From Stagonosporopsis chrysanthemi (Eukaryota > Ascomycota > Dothideomycetes > Pleosporales > Didymellaceae): 38,161 nucleotides of DNA. The notes under the pieces were generated by a model. It saw only the letters and a program-made list of their open reading frames with translations, ran no database searches and was not told the origin of the DNA. Positions 20,820-32,130 of this stretch are shown piece after piece. Made by a program: the position numbers and the translations under genes. Position 1 is the first letter of the stretch. Every line of letters starts with the position of its first letter. The stretch spans positions 1 through 38,161 of the forward strand of contig JAFISE010000240.1 of the NCBI GenBank assembly GCA_022560025.1, given 5' to 3'.

Positions 20820-22664
20820 ATGATGGAAGACATACGCACAGCCATTATCGCAGCGATTATTTTTTCTTACCTTCTAAGTTTATTTATACATACGAAAGAA
20901 GATATTGATGCGCCTGTGGCTGGTCGTTGGTCATGGTTCGAACCTTCCTTCCTCCACCGATATCGTTTTTGCAAGAACGCCCCATCCATGATTGCCCAAG
21001 GATATAATGAAGTTAGTCTTTTCAACATGGCAAGCTTTATATGTAGAAGGAAAGGTCTAACCTTAATCTCCAAAATAGGGCAAAGCATCTATGTTTAGGC
21101 TTCTTCGTAACGATGTCAATATTCTCGTCGTTTCGAACAAATACTTGAGCGAGCTGAGATCCCTCCCTGATTCGGAGCTAAGTATCAGTCACGCACTTTA
21201 TCAAGCAAGTCTACTTTTCTTCCTCTCTTCTGTCTACAATGTGGAAGAAAAACTAGGGAAGCATGGTATAGGGAACGCAGAAGAATTTATGCAATACGGT
21301 GTCTTACTAATGTTCGTTCATTGCAGAATTTAGTGGGCAAATACTCAATGTTGCAGCTTATGCTGGAGAGTAATATCTTGACAAGAGCCGTCTTGACTAA
21401 ATGGACACCAGCGATGCCTTTTTATTTGCCTATAATTCAGAAGGAACTTGAATCTGCCACGTCTGTAGAGGTTCCTAAGTGCCGAGGTATGAACTCACGA
21501 TACTTTTATCAACGCTCTTCCATCTCCACTTCATTGTGCTTATATTTTGAGAAGAGCCTAACGATTTCCACTAGACAAATGGGAGGAGATAGATTTACGG
21601 AACGTTTTAACACGTATCACCACTCGCATGAACGCTCACATCATCGTTGGACCCGATCTTTGCAGAAACGAAGCGTGGCTTGACGCATCGTTCAAGTACA
21701 CGGAAACTGCGATTGCTTGTGGTGTTGTACTAAGACTCGTTCCGACCTTTCTCCGTCCTGTTATTTACTTACTTCTACCCACAGCATGGAAGGCGAAACA
21801 TTGCGTGAAAGAAAGCCGACGTATGATTGTTCCGCTTGTGGAACAGCGACGAAAAGAGCAGGCTGAGAATTTGGATGGTCATGTGAAGCCGAATGACTTT
21901 CTACAGTGGATGATAGACCTTGCAGACACTGAAGCAGAGCGCGACGCCGCGAACATAGCTCACCGGGCGTTAATCATAAGTCAAGCGTCAATTCCTCCAG
22001 CGGCAATGGCAGCCACACACACATTATATGACCTTTGCGCTTATCCGGAATACATTGATCCTATACTCGAGGAAGCGGTTGCCGTAATTAAAGAGGATGG
22101 AGTTTTGAGTCAGAAGGCATTGAATCGAATGCGTAAGCTAGACAGCTTCATGAAGGAATCCCAACGGGTGAATCCCCCACAACTGCGTAAGTATAATAAC
22201 CATGAAACACACAATCGAAAAGCATGCTCTAACAAATTGCAGTCAGTTTCCAACGCTACACTCGCAAGTCTTTAACATTGTCCGATGGCGTTTGTATCCC
22301 TAAAGGCACGCAGCTTTGTGTCGCTTCTAGTGCAATAACAGCGGACCCGCAGCTCATCCACCACCCGGAGCACTTTGACGGGTGGCGTTACTACAACAAA
22401 CGTCTTAGTCCAGCCGAAGAGAACCGCCACCAGTTCACTAGCGTAGACAATGAGTGGCTGCATTTTGGATACGGAATACACACCTGCCCAGGGCGCTTCT
22501 TCACGAGTATCGAGGTCAAAATGATTGTTGTTCACTTTCTACTTAACTACAACCTGGCATACCGCCCTGGTGAGGGAAGACCTGAAAACAAGACCCACGA
22601 TGAGATGGTCTTCCCAAACCTATCAGCGAGAATATTGATTCGAAAGAGAGAAACACAGCAATAG
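20820..22664 (+). CDS. Cytochrome P450 monooxygenase 1 (terpenoid tailoring)
   Basis: Five exons: 20820-21011, 21079-21204, 21327-21486, 21575-22186 and 22243-22664, giving 503 residues. Introns 1, 3 and 4 are GT-AG with CTAAC branch points. Intron 2 is best read as GC-AG (GCAAGT donor at 21205); a GT-AG alternative (21209-21333) would change QNLV to QAM. An N-terminal membrane anchor spans about residues 8-23. The ExxR motif is ESQR (354-357), and the heme-binding loop FGYGIHTCPGRFF has its Cys ligand at 445. In the I helix the segment reads SIPPAAMAATH (PPAA at 300-303), where the neighbouring P450 has HTST and related fungal P450s usually have HTTS, so the usual proton-delivery threonine is absent. 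It probably oxidises the terpene made by the adjacent synthase in the ER; altered chemistry or low activity is possible. Confidence 0.88.
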
Positions 22665-23102
22665 TCCCGCATACTCACTGCGATGTTTAAGGTATTATAG
22701 CACTTCTGTGCTAGCAATGTAACAAAAAGAGCTTCAGATACGTTCTGATAGGAAATGCCATCAACATCACGGAAGGCAGCAAGAATGTTGAACGACGTGC
22801 GCATCTCATAGATAACAATGAGATTTGACCTCACCTATCATTAAGGAGAAGATTTAGAGACGCAAACGATTTCGTGACGTTAACTTGCACTTATTGATTG
22901 TTACCGAATGGAAAGATTACTTTATTGCCGTTCTTATCATTTTAATTCGAGCTCTTATAACAAATTCCACCTTGAAATAATCAGTAAGTCAAGTCGACCT
23001 GCGAGACAAAAGCTCACAACCAAGTACCTATAATTTCCAAATGAAGTTAATGACTGTGGAGATGCTGTTACTCAAGATACTGTGCATCCAAGCATTATTG
23101 AT

Positions 23103-23142
23103 AGGCTGGCGAACTGGGTACCCCTGTGTACTTAGAGTCTCT
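23103..23142. repeat. Solo fragment of a mobile-element terminus
   Basis: This 40-bp stretch, containing GTACCCCTGTGTACTTA, matches 7281-7320 with all differences A/G, so one copy is the RIPed form of the other. The copy here, between two live genes, is the less mutated one. Such short sharp matches are usually element ends; the element itself is not identified. Confidence 0.45.
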
Positions 23143-23517
23143 AAAAAAGTGAAAAGTGGGTCTCACACACGAGAATTTTGTTCTGTATTCAGACTTGTGT
23201 TCGAGCCGTTGATGAACTGTGGCGAACATGATTCCCTGGGTTACTATGGAGGTTGATAGTCTATTTCATTGCCATGTTGTTTCGCCGAGATACCTCCGTC
23301 CAAGCCCCCACATCAACATACGCAAGGTACATATCGGGGTATTTTTCAATGCCCATTCAGACCTTACCGATACAGGAAGGAACGGTGCATTTTCAGTCAT
23401 CTACAGAATAAGCCGGACATCTCTCATATGCATACACTGACGTTGATTCTTGTTAATCTGCAGAACCGCCCGAAAACTGAGCAAAGCCTCGAATGCATTC
23501 GAAAGGCAAATTTAACC

Positions 23518-23524
23518 CGGCGGA
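23518..23524 (+). promoter_or_regulatory. CGGCGGA motif upstream of P450-2
   Basis: CGGCGGA is identical to the core of the repeat motif at 20297-20303 in the divergent promoter and lies about 75 bp before the P450-2 start. It is short, so chance occurrence is possible. Confidence 0.3.
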
Positions 23525-23596
23525 ACTTCTCAATTTCATGACAATCTAGCTAAGTGTCTTGTCTGCTAGTGAACTACGTTTTGACTGATATATATC

Positions 23597-25356
23597 ATGG
23601 ATCAAAAACAGAGCGTCACCGAATCTTTTCTAAATTTTCCCCATCTGTTTTCTGTTCCTTCAATTGTAACCGCGGTATTAAGCTGTTCCTTCGGCTTTTT
23701 TTATTTCTTTCTTGTGAGCAGAGGGGTTACTACAAATGCAACTTGGTATGCGCTTACTGAGGATGCCCTGTCAAATCATTCAAAAGCGAGGGAACAATGG
23801 ATGACAAATGCTCAGGAGCTGTTATATGGAGGCCTGAAAAAGGTAATTAGTATTCAGATACAAAAGCAAGATTTTCATCTGCTAACAATCCGTCAAGATC
23901 AAAAGTGCTATTGCGGTCAATTCTCCTACTGGACCGACAATTTTTTTGCCACACTCGTTCGCAAGTGAAATCCGCAACATGAAGGAGCTTGACTTTGGTA
24001 GATCTATTGTACAAGTACGCTACACTACTCATCTTGTGAATATCACTGAACTCGTCCTTGTGTAGAACTCTTTGGCTCACTATGGAGGGGGATTGAGTCC
24101 AATCCTAGCGATTGACTACCATGGAGTCATACAAGAAGTTATCCGGCTCGATCTTACTCGCTCTTTGGGTATGCAAGATAAGCTTCGAGTTTTCTGACTG
24201 AGCTACTCACATCAATAGATTCCGTTACTACGGCTATGAACGCCGAAGCGAGAGCCGCTTTACTAGATATGCTAGGAAACACTCCCGATTGGACTGTCGT
24301 TGAACTAAAACCCTTCCTCCACCGCCTTGTTGCCCGCATCTCCAGCCGCGTCTTTCTCGGTCCCGAACTCTCTAACAACGAAGAATGGTTGGACATCGCC
24401 TTATCTTATGTCACCCAAGGAGGTATGGCAGCTCGAACGCTCCGTGGCTTGCATCCGTTATTGCGACCTCTTGCGCAGTGGTGGCTTCCTGAACTTCACG
24501 TCTGTAGGCAACAAGTTGCCAAAGCGCGGAAAATCATTGATCCACTCGTGCAGGATCGTCTGCGTAGAAAGGCCAATGGGCAAATCACCGAAAAAACTGC
24601 TGATATGCTGAGCTGGCTCGATGACAAGGCAAAGGCAAAGGGAGTAAAGATTGACTTTGCAGAGTTTCAACTGTTGCTTGTGGTAGTGGCGGTACATACG
24701 TCTACGGAGACAATCTCGATGCTTATGGCTGATCTGATTGAGAATAAAGAGGCAATCTCACAGCTCAGAGACGAAATGGTTTCGACTTTTCCAACTCTTG
24801 ACTGCAAAAAGACATCACTGGCTTCGATGATGCTGCTTGACAGTGCTATGAAGGAATCGCAGCGTTTGAACCCAATCACCGACCGTAAGTAACATCTACA
24901 GCTCTACTAACGACCCCGTTTCTCACAATCACAGTTACGATGCAACGTATCGCTTTAACCAACATCACCCTCTCTGACGGCACAATCATCCCTAAAGGCT
25001 ACAGATTGGCGATCGAGCACCGCCTTCAAGACCCAACCCTGTATCCCAACGTCGATAAATTTGAACTCGATCGTTTCTCGAAGCTACGCAATACCGAACG
25101 AAGTAAGTGGCATTTCGTCACTGCCTCACCCGAGCACCTTGGATTTGGATACGGGAGACATGCATGCCCGGGACGTTTCTTTGCTAGTAACGAGATTAAG
25201 ATTATCATTATGCACATGCTCCTCAAGTACGACTGGAAGTTTACTGAAGAAGGGCGACTACCGAATAGACGTTCTGGGACGGACCGGTTCTTTGATCCGA
25301 GGCAAAAGGTTTTGGTGAAAAGTAGGCAGGAGGAGATTGACCTAAATTCACTTTAG
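23597..25356 (+). CDS. Cytochrome P450 monooxygenase 2 (terpenoid tailoring)
   Basis: Five exons: 23597-23842, 23898-24014, 24066-24168, 24219-24884 and 24935-25356, giving 517 residues. Introns of 50-55 nt are GT-AG; most have CTAAC or CTGAC branch points, but intron 2 has only a weak one. An N-terminal membrane segment covers about residues 19-41. The I helix reads AVHTSTETIS (His315 and Thr316 onward), ExxR is ESQR (368-371), and the heme loop FGYGRHACPGRFF has its Cys ligand at 455. Exon 5 is 422 nt, the same length as in P450-1, and is preceded by a phase-1 intron at the same place after the NPxxxL segment, so the two genes are related. It is expected to be an ER-bound hydroxylase acting on the same terpene skeleton. 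RIPed DNA begins about 50 bp after the stop. Confidence 0.92.
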
Positions 25357-25399
25357 ACTGTGTTAGTAACGATGTAGGATCTCGCCAACCTACAGACAG

Positions 25400-26079
25400 A
25401 AACACAACTATAGCTCGCTTTAGTAGCTCTAAGTGTAAAATGTTCTTAGTAGTTTTATTTCTTATATATTTAGTTTCCTAGCTTAGGCTTTATATTGTGT
25501 ACTAGTTAGCTTACTCTAATACTCTTTTCTTTCTTTCTTCTTAATAAAACTAGAGATAGTATAAGTAACTATAGTAGTTGCTTATAGAATATAGAGATAT
25601 ATATAAAGTAGTATACTTATCTAATAAGATATAGCAAACTAGGCTTAATTTATAGCAATACTAACTTAAGATTGTTTAGTATTAGAATTACAACCTAGTT
25701 TCTTAGAGCTAATTTATAACCTCTAGTTTATTTACTCTAACACTAGCTTCTAAGCTTAAACTTAGACAAAAGTATTATATATATCTATATATCTCTCTAT
25801 ACTTACTTGTAAAGCTATAGACTACTAGAGTAGCTATATAAAGGCTATGTTTTGTAATAGATCTAACTCTGCAACTGTATAGTAACTAGCACAGTAATAA
25901 CAACTAACAACGTAGCTATACCTACTAATAGTATAGCTAACATAGCTACAAAGTTAGTGTGTAAGTATTACTTAATAACTATAACAATATTCTTATATTT
26001 CTAGAAGAATACAGTATATTAGTGTGTAAAGACTATAAAATAAGCGTTATTAATCTTAATACTAACCTTTTATAGTACT
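25400..26079. repeat. RIP-degraded repeat DNA
   Basis: Composition shifts abruptly about 50 bp after P450-2 to TA-rich, stop-rich sequence. No gene or defined element identified. Confidence 0.6.
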
Positions 26080-26400
26080 ACTAAATACTTACTACTACTT
26101 AAAAAGTAATTATTAAGTGCTTTTGTCGCTATACTTTAACTAATCCTACTAATGTTAAGCTTCTAGACAAGCTAGCTATGCTTATTAAAAAGCTAAAGGC
26201 GCTAGTAAACATACTATAGTATAAGACGTTAGCACTTATTACTATTAGTAGAGATAAACTATACTAGCATTGTAAAAAAGATTGCTAGTATACTTAAAAA
26301 AAAAAGACAAGCTTACTCTACTATACTATAAATAATTTTAAATTTAACCTGCTTTATAGCTCTTAAAAAAATAAAATAGTTTAACTAGTAAATAGGTCTC
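26080..26400 (+). pseudogene. Decayed OrsD/telomere-linked-helicase-like N-terminal segment, copy 1
   Basis: Plus-strand translation gives a LLDKLA-LIKKLKAL segment, a degenerate zinc-finger-like HCKKDCQY and TSLLYYTINNFKF. The DNA aligns with 31540-31745 and 35300-35430. The arrangement resembles the two-zinc-finger start of OrsD/DUF3505 and telomere-linked helicase proteins. Many stops make it a relic. Confidence 0.4.
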
Positions 26401-26539
26401 TTTGTTAAGATTTAAGATTTATAATATCTTTATTAGTTTAAAGCTAATACTAAAGATAATTTATTTAGTATATACTTATAATATAGAACTTTATTCTATA
26501 TATAAAAAGTATATCTAATAGTCTACTTATAATAATATA

Positions 26540-26745
26540 GAATAATAAAAAAGTTTAAAAGGTATAGGTATTTGCTATAAAGTATATAAAAGTACTAAGA
26601 TAAACTATAGAACTAGATCTTTATTCCTATAAGTCTTGTATAAAAAGATACTTTAAAACTATCTATTTAAACTCTATAGAGACTTTTTTTCTTATACCTA
26701 GAAGCTTAGAGAAGATTATACTAAGAAGTAGTTAGAAGACTAACC
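26540..26745 (+). mobile_element. MITE-like insert, copy 3 (truncated)
   Basis: Aligns with the first about 210 bp of the insert at 9842-10115 in the same orientation and stops after AGTTAGAAGAC. The 3' end is lost. Confidence 0.55.
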
Positions 26746-27639
26746 TTAGCTGCTATAACACTTTATAATTAGGCCTAATTATTGCTCTAGAAGGGTATAG
26801 CGCTGGCGTCTTAGCTAGTAGTATAATTAGGCCTAATTATTGCCTTAAAAGAGTATATAGCGCTAGCGTATTAGCTAGTATATAAAGCCTAACTACTAAG
26901 GCTTTATACTTTTTAATTATTTACTCTCTCTACTTTTCTTCTAACTTACACTCTATATAATACTAATTAACTTTGTAATAAGCTTGCTTAGTTTCTGTAA
27001 AAAGCTTATACTACTAGTTTAGTAGCTTACTTGTTGCGCTTTGCTAGGTCTAGTTGTTTTAAGAAGAGAAAAGAAAAAGAAGGTAAAGTTAACTACTTAC
27101 TACTAAGTAGATAGAGCTGTCTTAAGATATACAGCTACTAGCTGCTTTCTTTCTAGTATAGTAGTATATTACTATAGAGAATATATAAGAGCACTTCTAC
27201 TACTTTAAAAAGTACTAAGTACTTATTTACAAAGCTTATACTACTATAATTCTAAATATTAATATATACTTATATAATTAGTATAGTATAAAGAGAGTAG
27301 AAAGAAAAGTAATTATAGTATGCTGTTAAAGCTAGTAGATTACTGCGCTACAGAGTATAAGGCTACTTATACTACTAAGGCTGCTAATTAAAGTACTAAG
27401 CTAACTACTTAATATTCTATAGTGCAGAATTAGTAGTAACTATAACTTTTACACTGTAAGCAACAACTAGATATAAAAGTACTATAATATAGAGTACTAA
27501 AAAGCTTAAAAAAGTAGTAATACTACTTTATATAAAAAAGTAATAATACTACTTTATATAAAAAAGTAAAGGTATAGATAATTTTCTAAGCTAGTAGGCT
27601 ACAGCACTACTTTATTATTATAGTAAAAGAAAGAAAGTA
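26746..27639. repeat. RIP-degraded repeat DNA with short duplications
   Basis: Holds a local tandem duplication of about 60 bp (around 26765-26825 and 26826-26885, with TAATTAGGCCTAATTATTGC in each) and repeated TACTACTTTATATAAAAAAG units near 27520-27570. No gene seen. Confidence 0.5.
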
Positions 27640-28010
27640 TAAAGAAAGAAAAAGAGCTAGAAAATACTATTAGCTAGCAGCTAGCAGAATAGTCGCTAGT
27701 TTAGTAAGTATATAAAAAAGAGACGTAGGTTATAAATAAATAAGTTATAAAGTCTAATAAAATAAGCTAGTTTAAGTAGACTAGCTAGCTAAAGTAGTTT
27801 ACTAGCTACACTTTAGTACACTTTGTATACTAGAGCTAACTACTAAAGTATAATAAGATTAAGCTATAGTAAGTAGCAAAGCTAATAGAGCTACTAGTAG
27901 AAAGAAGTATAAAGGGCCTATCTATAGTTATAAAAGAGATAAGATAGTAGCTAAAAAGTACTAAGTAGTAAGAGATTAACTAGTAGCCTATAGCTTAGCT
28001 ACAGAATATA
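27640..28010 (+). pseudogene. Decayed telomere-linked-helicase-like segment, copy 2
   Basis: DNA aligns with 32490-32800 and 31830-32110. The least broken member (32490-32800) translates to TSWFKWTSWLEHFANRN, a TELLVEKSVKGLL segment and an ETRRWLKS-like segment; this charged helical region is typical of the part following the zinc fingers in DUF3505/telomere-linked helicase proteins. It is crowded with stops. Confidence 0.45.
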
Positions 28011-28240
28011 ACCTATATAAGCTTATAATAAAAGCTTTTATTATAAGATTCTTAACCTAACCTATATAAGCTTATAATAAAGGCTTTTATTATAAGATCT
28101 CTAACCTATTTAGGCTGTTTAGGCCTAGTGTGCTGTCTAAATCTAGTAGCTTAGGGGCTTAACTTATATAACTCTAAGTTTTAACTTACTTTTTATTTAG
28201 CACAGCTTTGCAGAGACTGCCTAAACTAATCTTACTCTTG
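28011..28240. repeat. Subtelomere-like block, RIPed copy of 37095-37290
   Basis: Contains two tandem about 57-bp units (AACCTATATAAGCTTATAAT start) followed by TAACCTATTTAGGCTGTTTAGGCCTAG. The same sequence occurs at 37095-37290, where the differing bases are C or G instead of T or A. Confidence 0.65.
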
Positions 28241-28669
28241 TAAAGCTTCTGTGTATATCTAGCTTATTACTATGCTTGCAAAGCTGTAGTTAGAGTTATA
28301 CTATAATTAGAGTTAAAGTTATTATAAAGTTCTGCTAAGATTTGTAACTACTTACTTTTACAGCAGTAGTTGCTTTATTACTATAAGTACTATAAGTATA
28401 GCAGAGTAGCTACTAATATATAAAAAAAAAGAAAATAAGAAATATCTTTATAGATACTTTAGAGCTATAGATTAAAAATATTAATAAATATATCTACTTT
28501 TTTTAAATATATAGCATGCTAGTCTATAAAGAGTATATAACTAGCTCCTTAAATCTTAATGTTTATCTGTGCAGCTACTATAAAGTAGCAAGCAAGCTAA
28601 GAAGATTAATTATGCAGTATTGCAGTTAATAGCTAATTAAGCTAGCAAAGAATATAAAGCTACTAGTAC

Positions 28670-30010
28670 TACTAAGTAGCACTATAAGAGATATTAGATA
28701 GCAATACTAATAGTAATAACAAAGTGCAGTACAGTACTTAGCACAACACTTAGCTTAAAGTACTACTAAGCTTTAAGAGTAAAAAAGTAGTTTGCTATTA
28801 AGTTAGACATACTTGTTAACAATATTACATTTAAGTAGCAGAGTATATCTTTTATACAGTACTGTAATAATAGTCTTAAAGACAAGCTAGAGTAGATACT
28901 AATATAGGCTAAGTAGACTAAGTAGAGCTATAGACTATAGTTAAGTAAAAAGTAGTAGAATATAATACAGGTTAAGTAATACTTATGTTATGTAAACTAC
29001 TTCTTAATACTGCTAATAGTCTGTATATATATAATATCTAGACAGCTAAAAAAAAGGTTAGAGATTATAATAATATAGTACTATAATAGACTATTATAGA
29101 ACTATAATATCTTTGTTATAAATAAGTAGGTAATAATAGTTGTCTACTATTATAAGTTATAGTTATAGTAGATTAAGCTAAAGGTAGTACTATACTTTTT
29201 ACTACTATAGCTAAGGCAGGTAATAGTACTATACTTAGTATACTTATAGCTGTTCTGCAAGTATCTAGCTAATTTATAATAGCTTTAAGCTAGACACTAG
29301 TAGCTAGTAGAAGAACACAGCTATATACTACTAGTTTATAAGTATACTTGTTATATTAATTATATGTGTGTAAACAGTATAAAAAGATATATTTAATAAC
29401 TAAGTATAGTAATATATATAGGTAGAAGGTATTATAGTAAGTAGCTAAGTAGTATATATAAAAGTACTTATATAGATAAAGTAGTAACTAGTAAGTGTAG
29501 TAGAGTAGTATCTAAAGTAATAAAATAAGTAGAGTATTTATACTGTTTATATTATATATTAAAAGCAAAGTATAAAGACAGTAGTCTATAGTATATATTA
29601 AGGTTGTGTATTAAGACTGTATATATATATTTAAGATATAAAGGTTTCTATATACAACTATAAAACTCTAATTATTAAAAGTAACTACTAATAGTGTATT
29701 ATAGGCTAAAAGTATTAGTAAAGTAATTAGATTATTATATGTATTACGTAGATATAGTAAGCAAAGCAAGTATACTAGTAGATAATTTATAGAAGCTGTA
29801 CAGCAGAGTTAGGTTTAGGCTAAGACGCAAGTTAAAGTAAAGTTAAAGCAACTACTAATAGTATATTATAGGCTAAAGGTATTAGTAAAGCAACTAGATT
29901 GTTATGCATATTATATAGATACAGTAAGCAAGGCAAGTATACTAGTAAATAATTTATAAAAGCTATATAGCAGAGTTAAGTTTATGTTAGAATGCAAGTT
30001 AGAGTAGAGT
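28670..30010. repeat. Long repeat block B, copy 1
   Basis: About 1.3 kb that recur at about 33150-34570 and in part at about 35450-36730, always directly before a 17-bp minisatellite. A segment of about 165 bp near 29680-29840 is duplicated in tandem at 29845-30010. All copies are RIPed and no intact frame is left; coding origin uncertain. Confidence 0.65.
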
Positions 30011-30111
30011 TAAAGCAACTACTAAGAGTACATTACAAGTTAAAGCGTAGCAGTATTAAGCTAGAGTAGAAGTAAAAAGAGTCTAATTTAAGGCGCAATA
30101 TACTAACCTAA

Positions 30112-30370
30112 GCTAGTCTCCTAACTTAAGTAAGCTCTTAACTTAAGTAAGCTCTTAACCTAAGTAAGCTCTTAACTTAAGTAAGCCTCTAACCTAAGTA
30201 AGCCTTTAACCTAAGTAAGCACCTAATCTAAAGAGTCTCTTAACCTAAGCTAGTCTCTTAATCTAAAGAGTCTCTTAACCTAAACTAGTCTCTTAACCTA
30301 AGCTAGTCTCTTAACTTAAGTAAGCTCTTAACTTAAGTAAGCCCTTAACTTAAGTAAGTCCTTTAATCTA
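30112..30370. repeat. 17-bp minisatellite array 1
   Basis: Tandem units of about 17 bp, consensus AACYTAAGTAAGCTCTT, interspersed with variant units (TAATCTAAAGAGTCTC, CTAAGCTAGTCTC). It shares its flank with array 2. Confidence 0.85.
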
Positions 30371-30504
30371 AGTATTAAGCTAAGTTAGATTTAGCTTAGG
30401 ACACAAGTTAAAGTAAAGTTAGAGTAACTACTAGCAGTGTATTACAAGCTAAAGCGCAGCAGTGTTAAGCTAGAATAAAGGTAGAAAAAGTGCAATTTAA
30501 AGCA

Positions 30505-30970
30505 TAATACACTAACCTAAGCTAGTCTCTTAACCTAAGTAAGCTTTTAATCTAAGTAAGCTTATAACCTAAGTAAGCTCTTAATCTAAGTAAGCTTCTA
30601 ACTTAAGTAAGCTTTTAACTAGAGTAAGCTCTAACCTAAGTAAGCTTTTAACTTAAGTAAGCTCTTAACTTAAGTAAGCTTTTAACCTAAGTAAGCTCTT
30701 AACTTAAGTAAGCTTTTAACCTAAGTAAGCCTTTAACCTAAGTAAGCTCTTAATCTAAGTAAGCTCTTAACTTAAGTAAGCTCCTAACTTAAGTAAGCTC
30801 TTAACTTAAGTAAGCTTCTAACCTAAGTAAGTCCTTAACTTAAGTAAGCCTCTAACCTAAGTAAGCTTCTAACCTAAGTAAGCTTCTAATCTAAGTAAGC
30901 TTATAACTTAAGTAAGCTCTTAATCTAAGTAAGCTTATAACTTAAGTAAGCCTCTAATTAAAGTCAGCTT
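30505..30970. repeat. 17-bp minisatellite array 2 (longest)
   Basis: About two dozen units of consensus AACYTAAGTAAGCTYTT with unit-to-unit changes mostly C/T. Many unit junctions create AAGCTT, and each unit may contain CTTAAG. It is separated from array 1 by about 135 bp of block-B-like sequence. Confidence 0.9.
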
Positions 30971-31235
30971 CTAACCTAGCCTATATAAAGGCGCAAAGAA
31001 GACACTAAACTATAGCTTAATATAGCTAGTATTAAGGTTTACTTTTTTTTAAGTAATCTGCTTTAGTAGTCTTTTATATTACTTTAATACTACTAACTTG
31101 CAAGTCTTTTACATTTAAATTAAAAAACATCTTATATAAACTTAATTTTTATATACTTTATATAGTAATACTAAGAGTTTTATTTCTAGATTTAGCAAAA
31201 TATAGTACTATTAAAGTAAGTAAAGTTAGAGTTTC
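30971..31235. repeat. Repeat block C, copy 1
   Basis: Begins AACCTAGCCTATATAAAGGCGCA and continues through a poly-T run; it recurs at 34798-35065 after the third minisatellite, so blocks B, minisatellite and C form one higher-order unit. Confidence 0.7.
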
Positions 31236-31449
31236 TGTATAATAGAGCTTATATAAGACAGCTAAGTAATAACACTCTAATAAGTAAATAATATAAGTAG
31301 TAGCAAAAATATTACTATAAACTTCTATAAATAGCTCTAGTAGCTTATACTTAGTAGCTATAATAATATATTTTACTTTCTTAAAGACTTTAGTATTATT
31401 GTTTATAAGCAGCACTGTATAGTAGTTATAAGTCTTAATACTTATCTTT

Positions 31450-32130
31450 ATAAATATTATACTATATTTACTATGCTATAGCAACAGATACTTAAGCACT
31501 TTAGTTAATTTAAGATTATTGCTTTAAGCGTAATTAAGCTTCTAGACAAGCCTGTGCAGCTAATAAAAAAGCTAGGAAAGCTACTTAATAGTATGCAGTA
31601 TAAGATATACAGCTAGATTATAATTAATAAAGATAAAATATATAAGCACTGTAAGTAAAATTATAAGTAAGTGTAAGTAAAAGAAAAAAGCTTACTTTAC
31701 AAGACTATAAAAGTGCAAAGCTTCTTCTATACTAAAGAGCTGTAAATATACTTTGTTATTAATTAAGTAGATGCTAAAGATACTAAAGACGCTGTAGTTA
31801 AAACCTATATTTAGGTACAGCTTGCTAAGTATAAATTAATATAATAAGAAATTAAAAAAAAGCTATAAATACTTAAAAAAATAGTAAAGACTAATAAGAT
31901 AAGTTAGTTTAAGTATATAAGCTAGCTAGAGTTCTTAAAGGACTAGAATCTTGCTTATTTAGCTTATTAAGCCTAGGCAGCTAATTATAGCAAGCGTAAG
32001 ATTAAGCTAGCTGCTTAGCTAACTAAAAGGCTAATTAAAAGAAGTATAAAAGGACTAGCTATACTCTTATAAAAGTTAAGGCACTAGCTAACTGCTAGTT
32101 AATTTCTATATAGACTCTATATAATTTAAT
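31450..32130 (+). pseudogene. Decayed OrsD/telomere-linked-helicase-like gene, copy 3
   Basis: Plus-strand translation keeps one order through stops: LLDKPVQLIKKLGKLLNS, a zinc-finger remnant (INKDKIYKHCK), EKSLLYKTIKVQSFFYT, then a helical part with SWLEFLKDxNLAYLAY and KRSIKGLAILL. It matches the zinc-finger and helical organisation of DUF3505/telomere-linked helicase N-termini. The missing cysteines and tryptophans are where RIP would turn TGC, TGG or CAA into Tyr or stop codons. Confidence 0.5.

Larger units (their letters stand above)
22665..23596. other. Intergenic region between the two P450 genes
   Basis: No coding frame with a domain is present; the frames at 23041-23256 and 23219-23541 overlap in different phases and look incidental. 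It holds a 40-bp mobile-element end (23103-23142) and a CGGCGGA motif at 23518-23524, about 75 bp before the next start codon. Confidence 0.5.

Noticed and set aside
30112..30970. Regular short repeats resembling a CRISPR array
   Set aside because: The 17-bp units are directly adjacent with no unique spacers, and the context is fungal; this is a minisatellite.
31158..31415. 85-codon minus-strand frame in the AT-rich array
   Set aside because: Its composition is almost only I, L, Y, K, T and N, as expected from AT-rich noise, and it is not kept intact in the second copy of the repeat.
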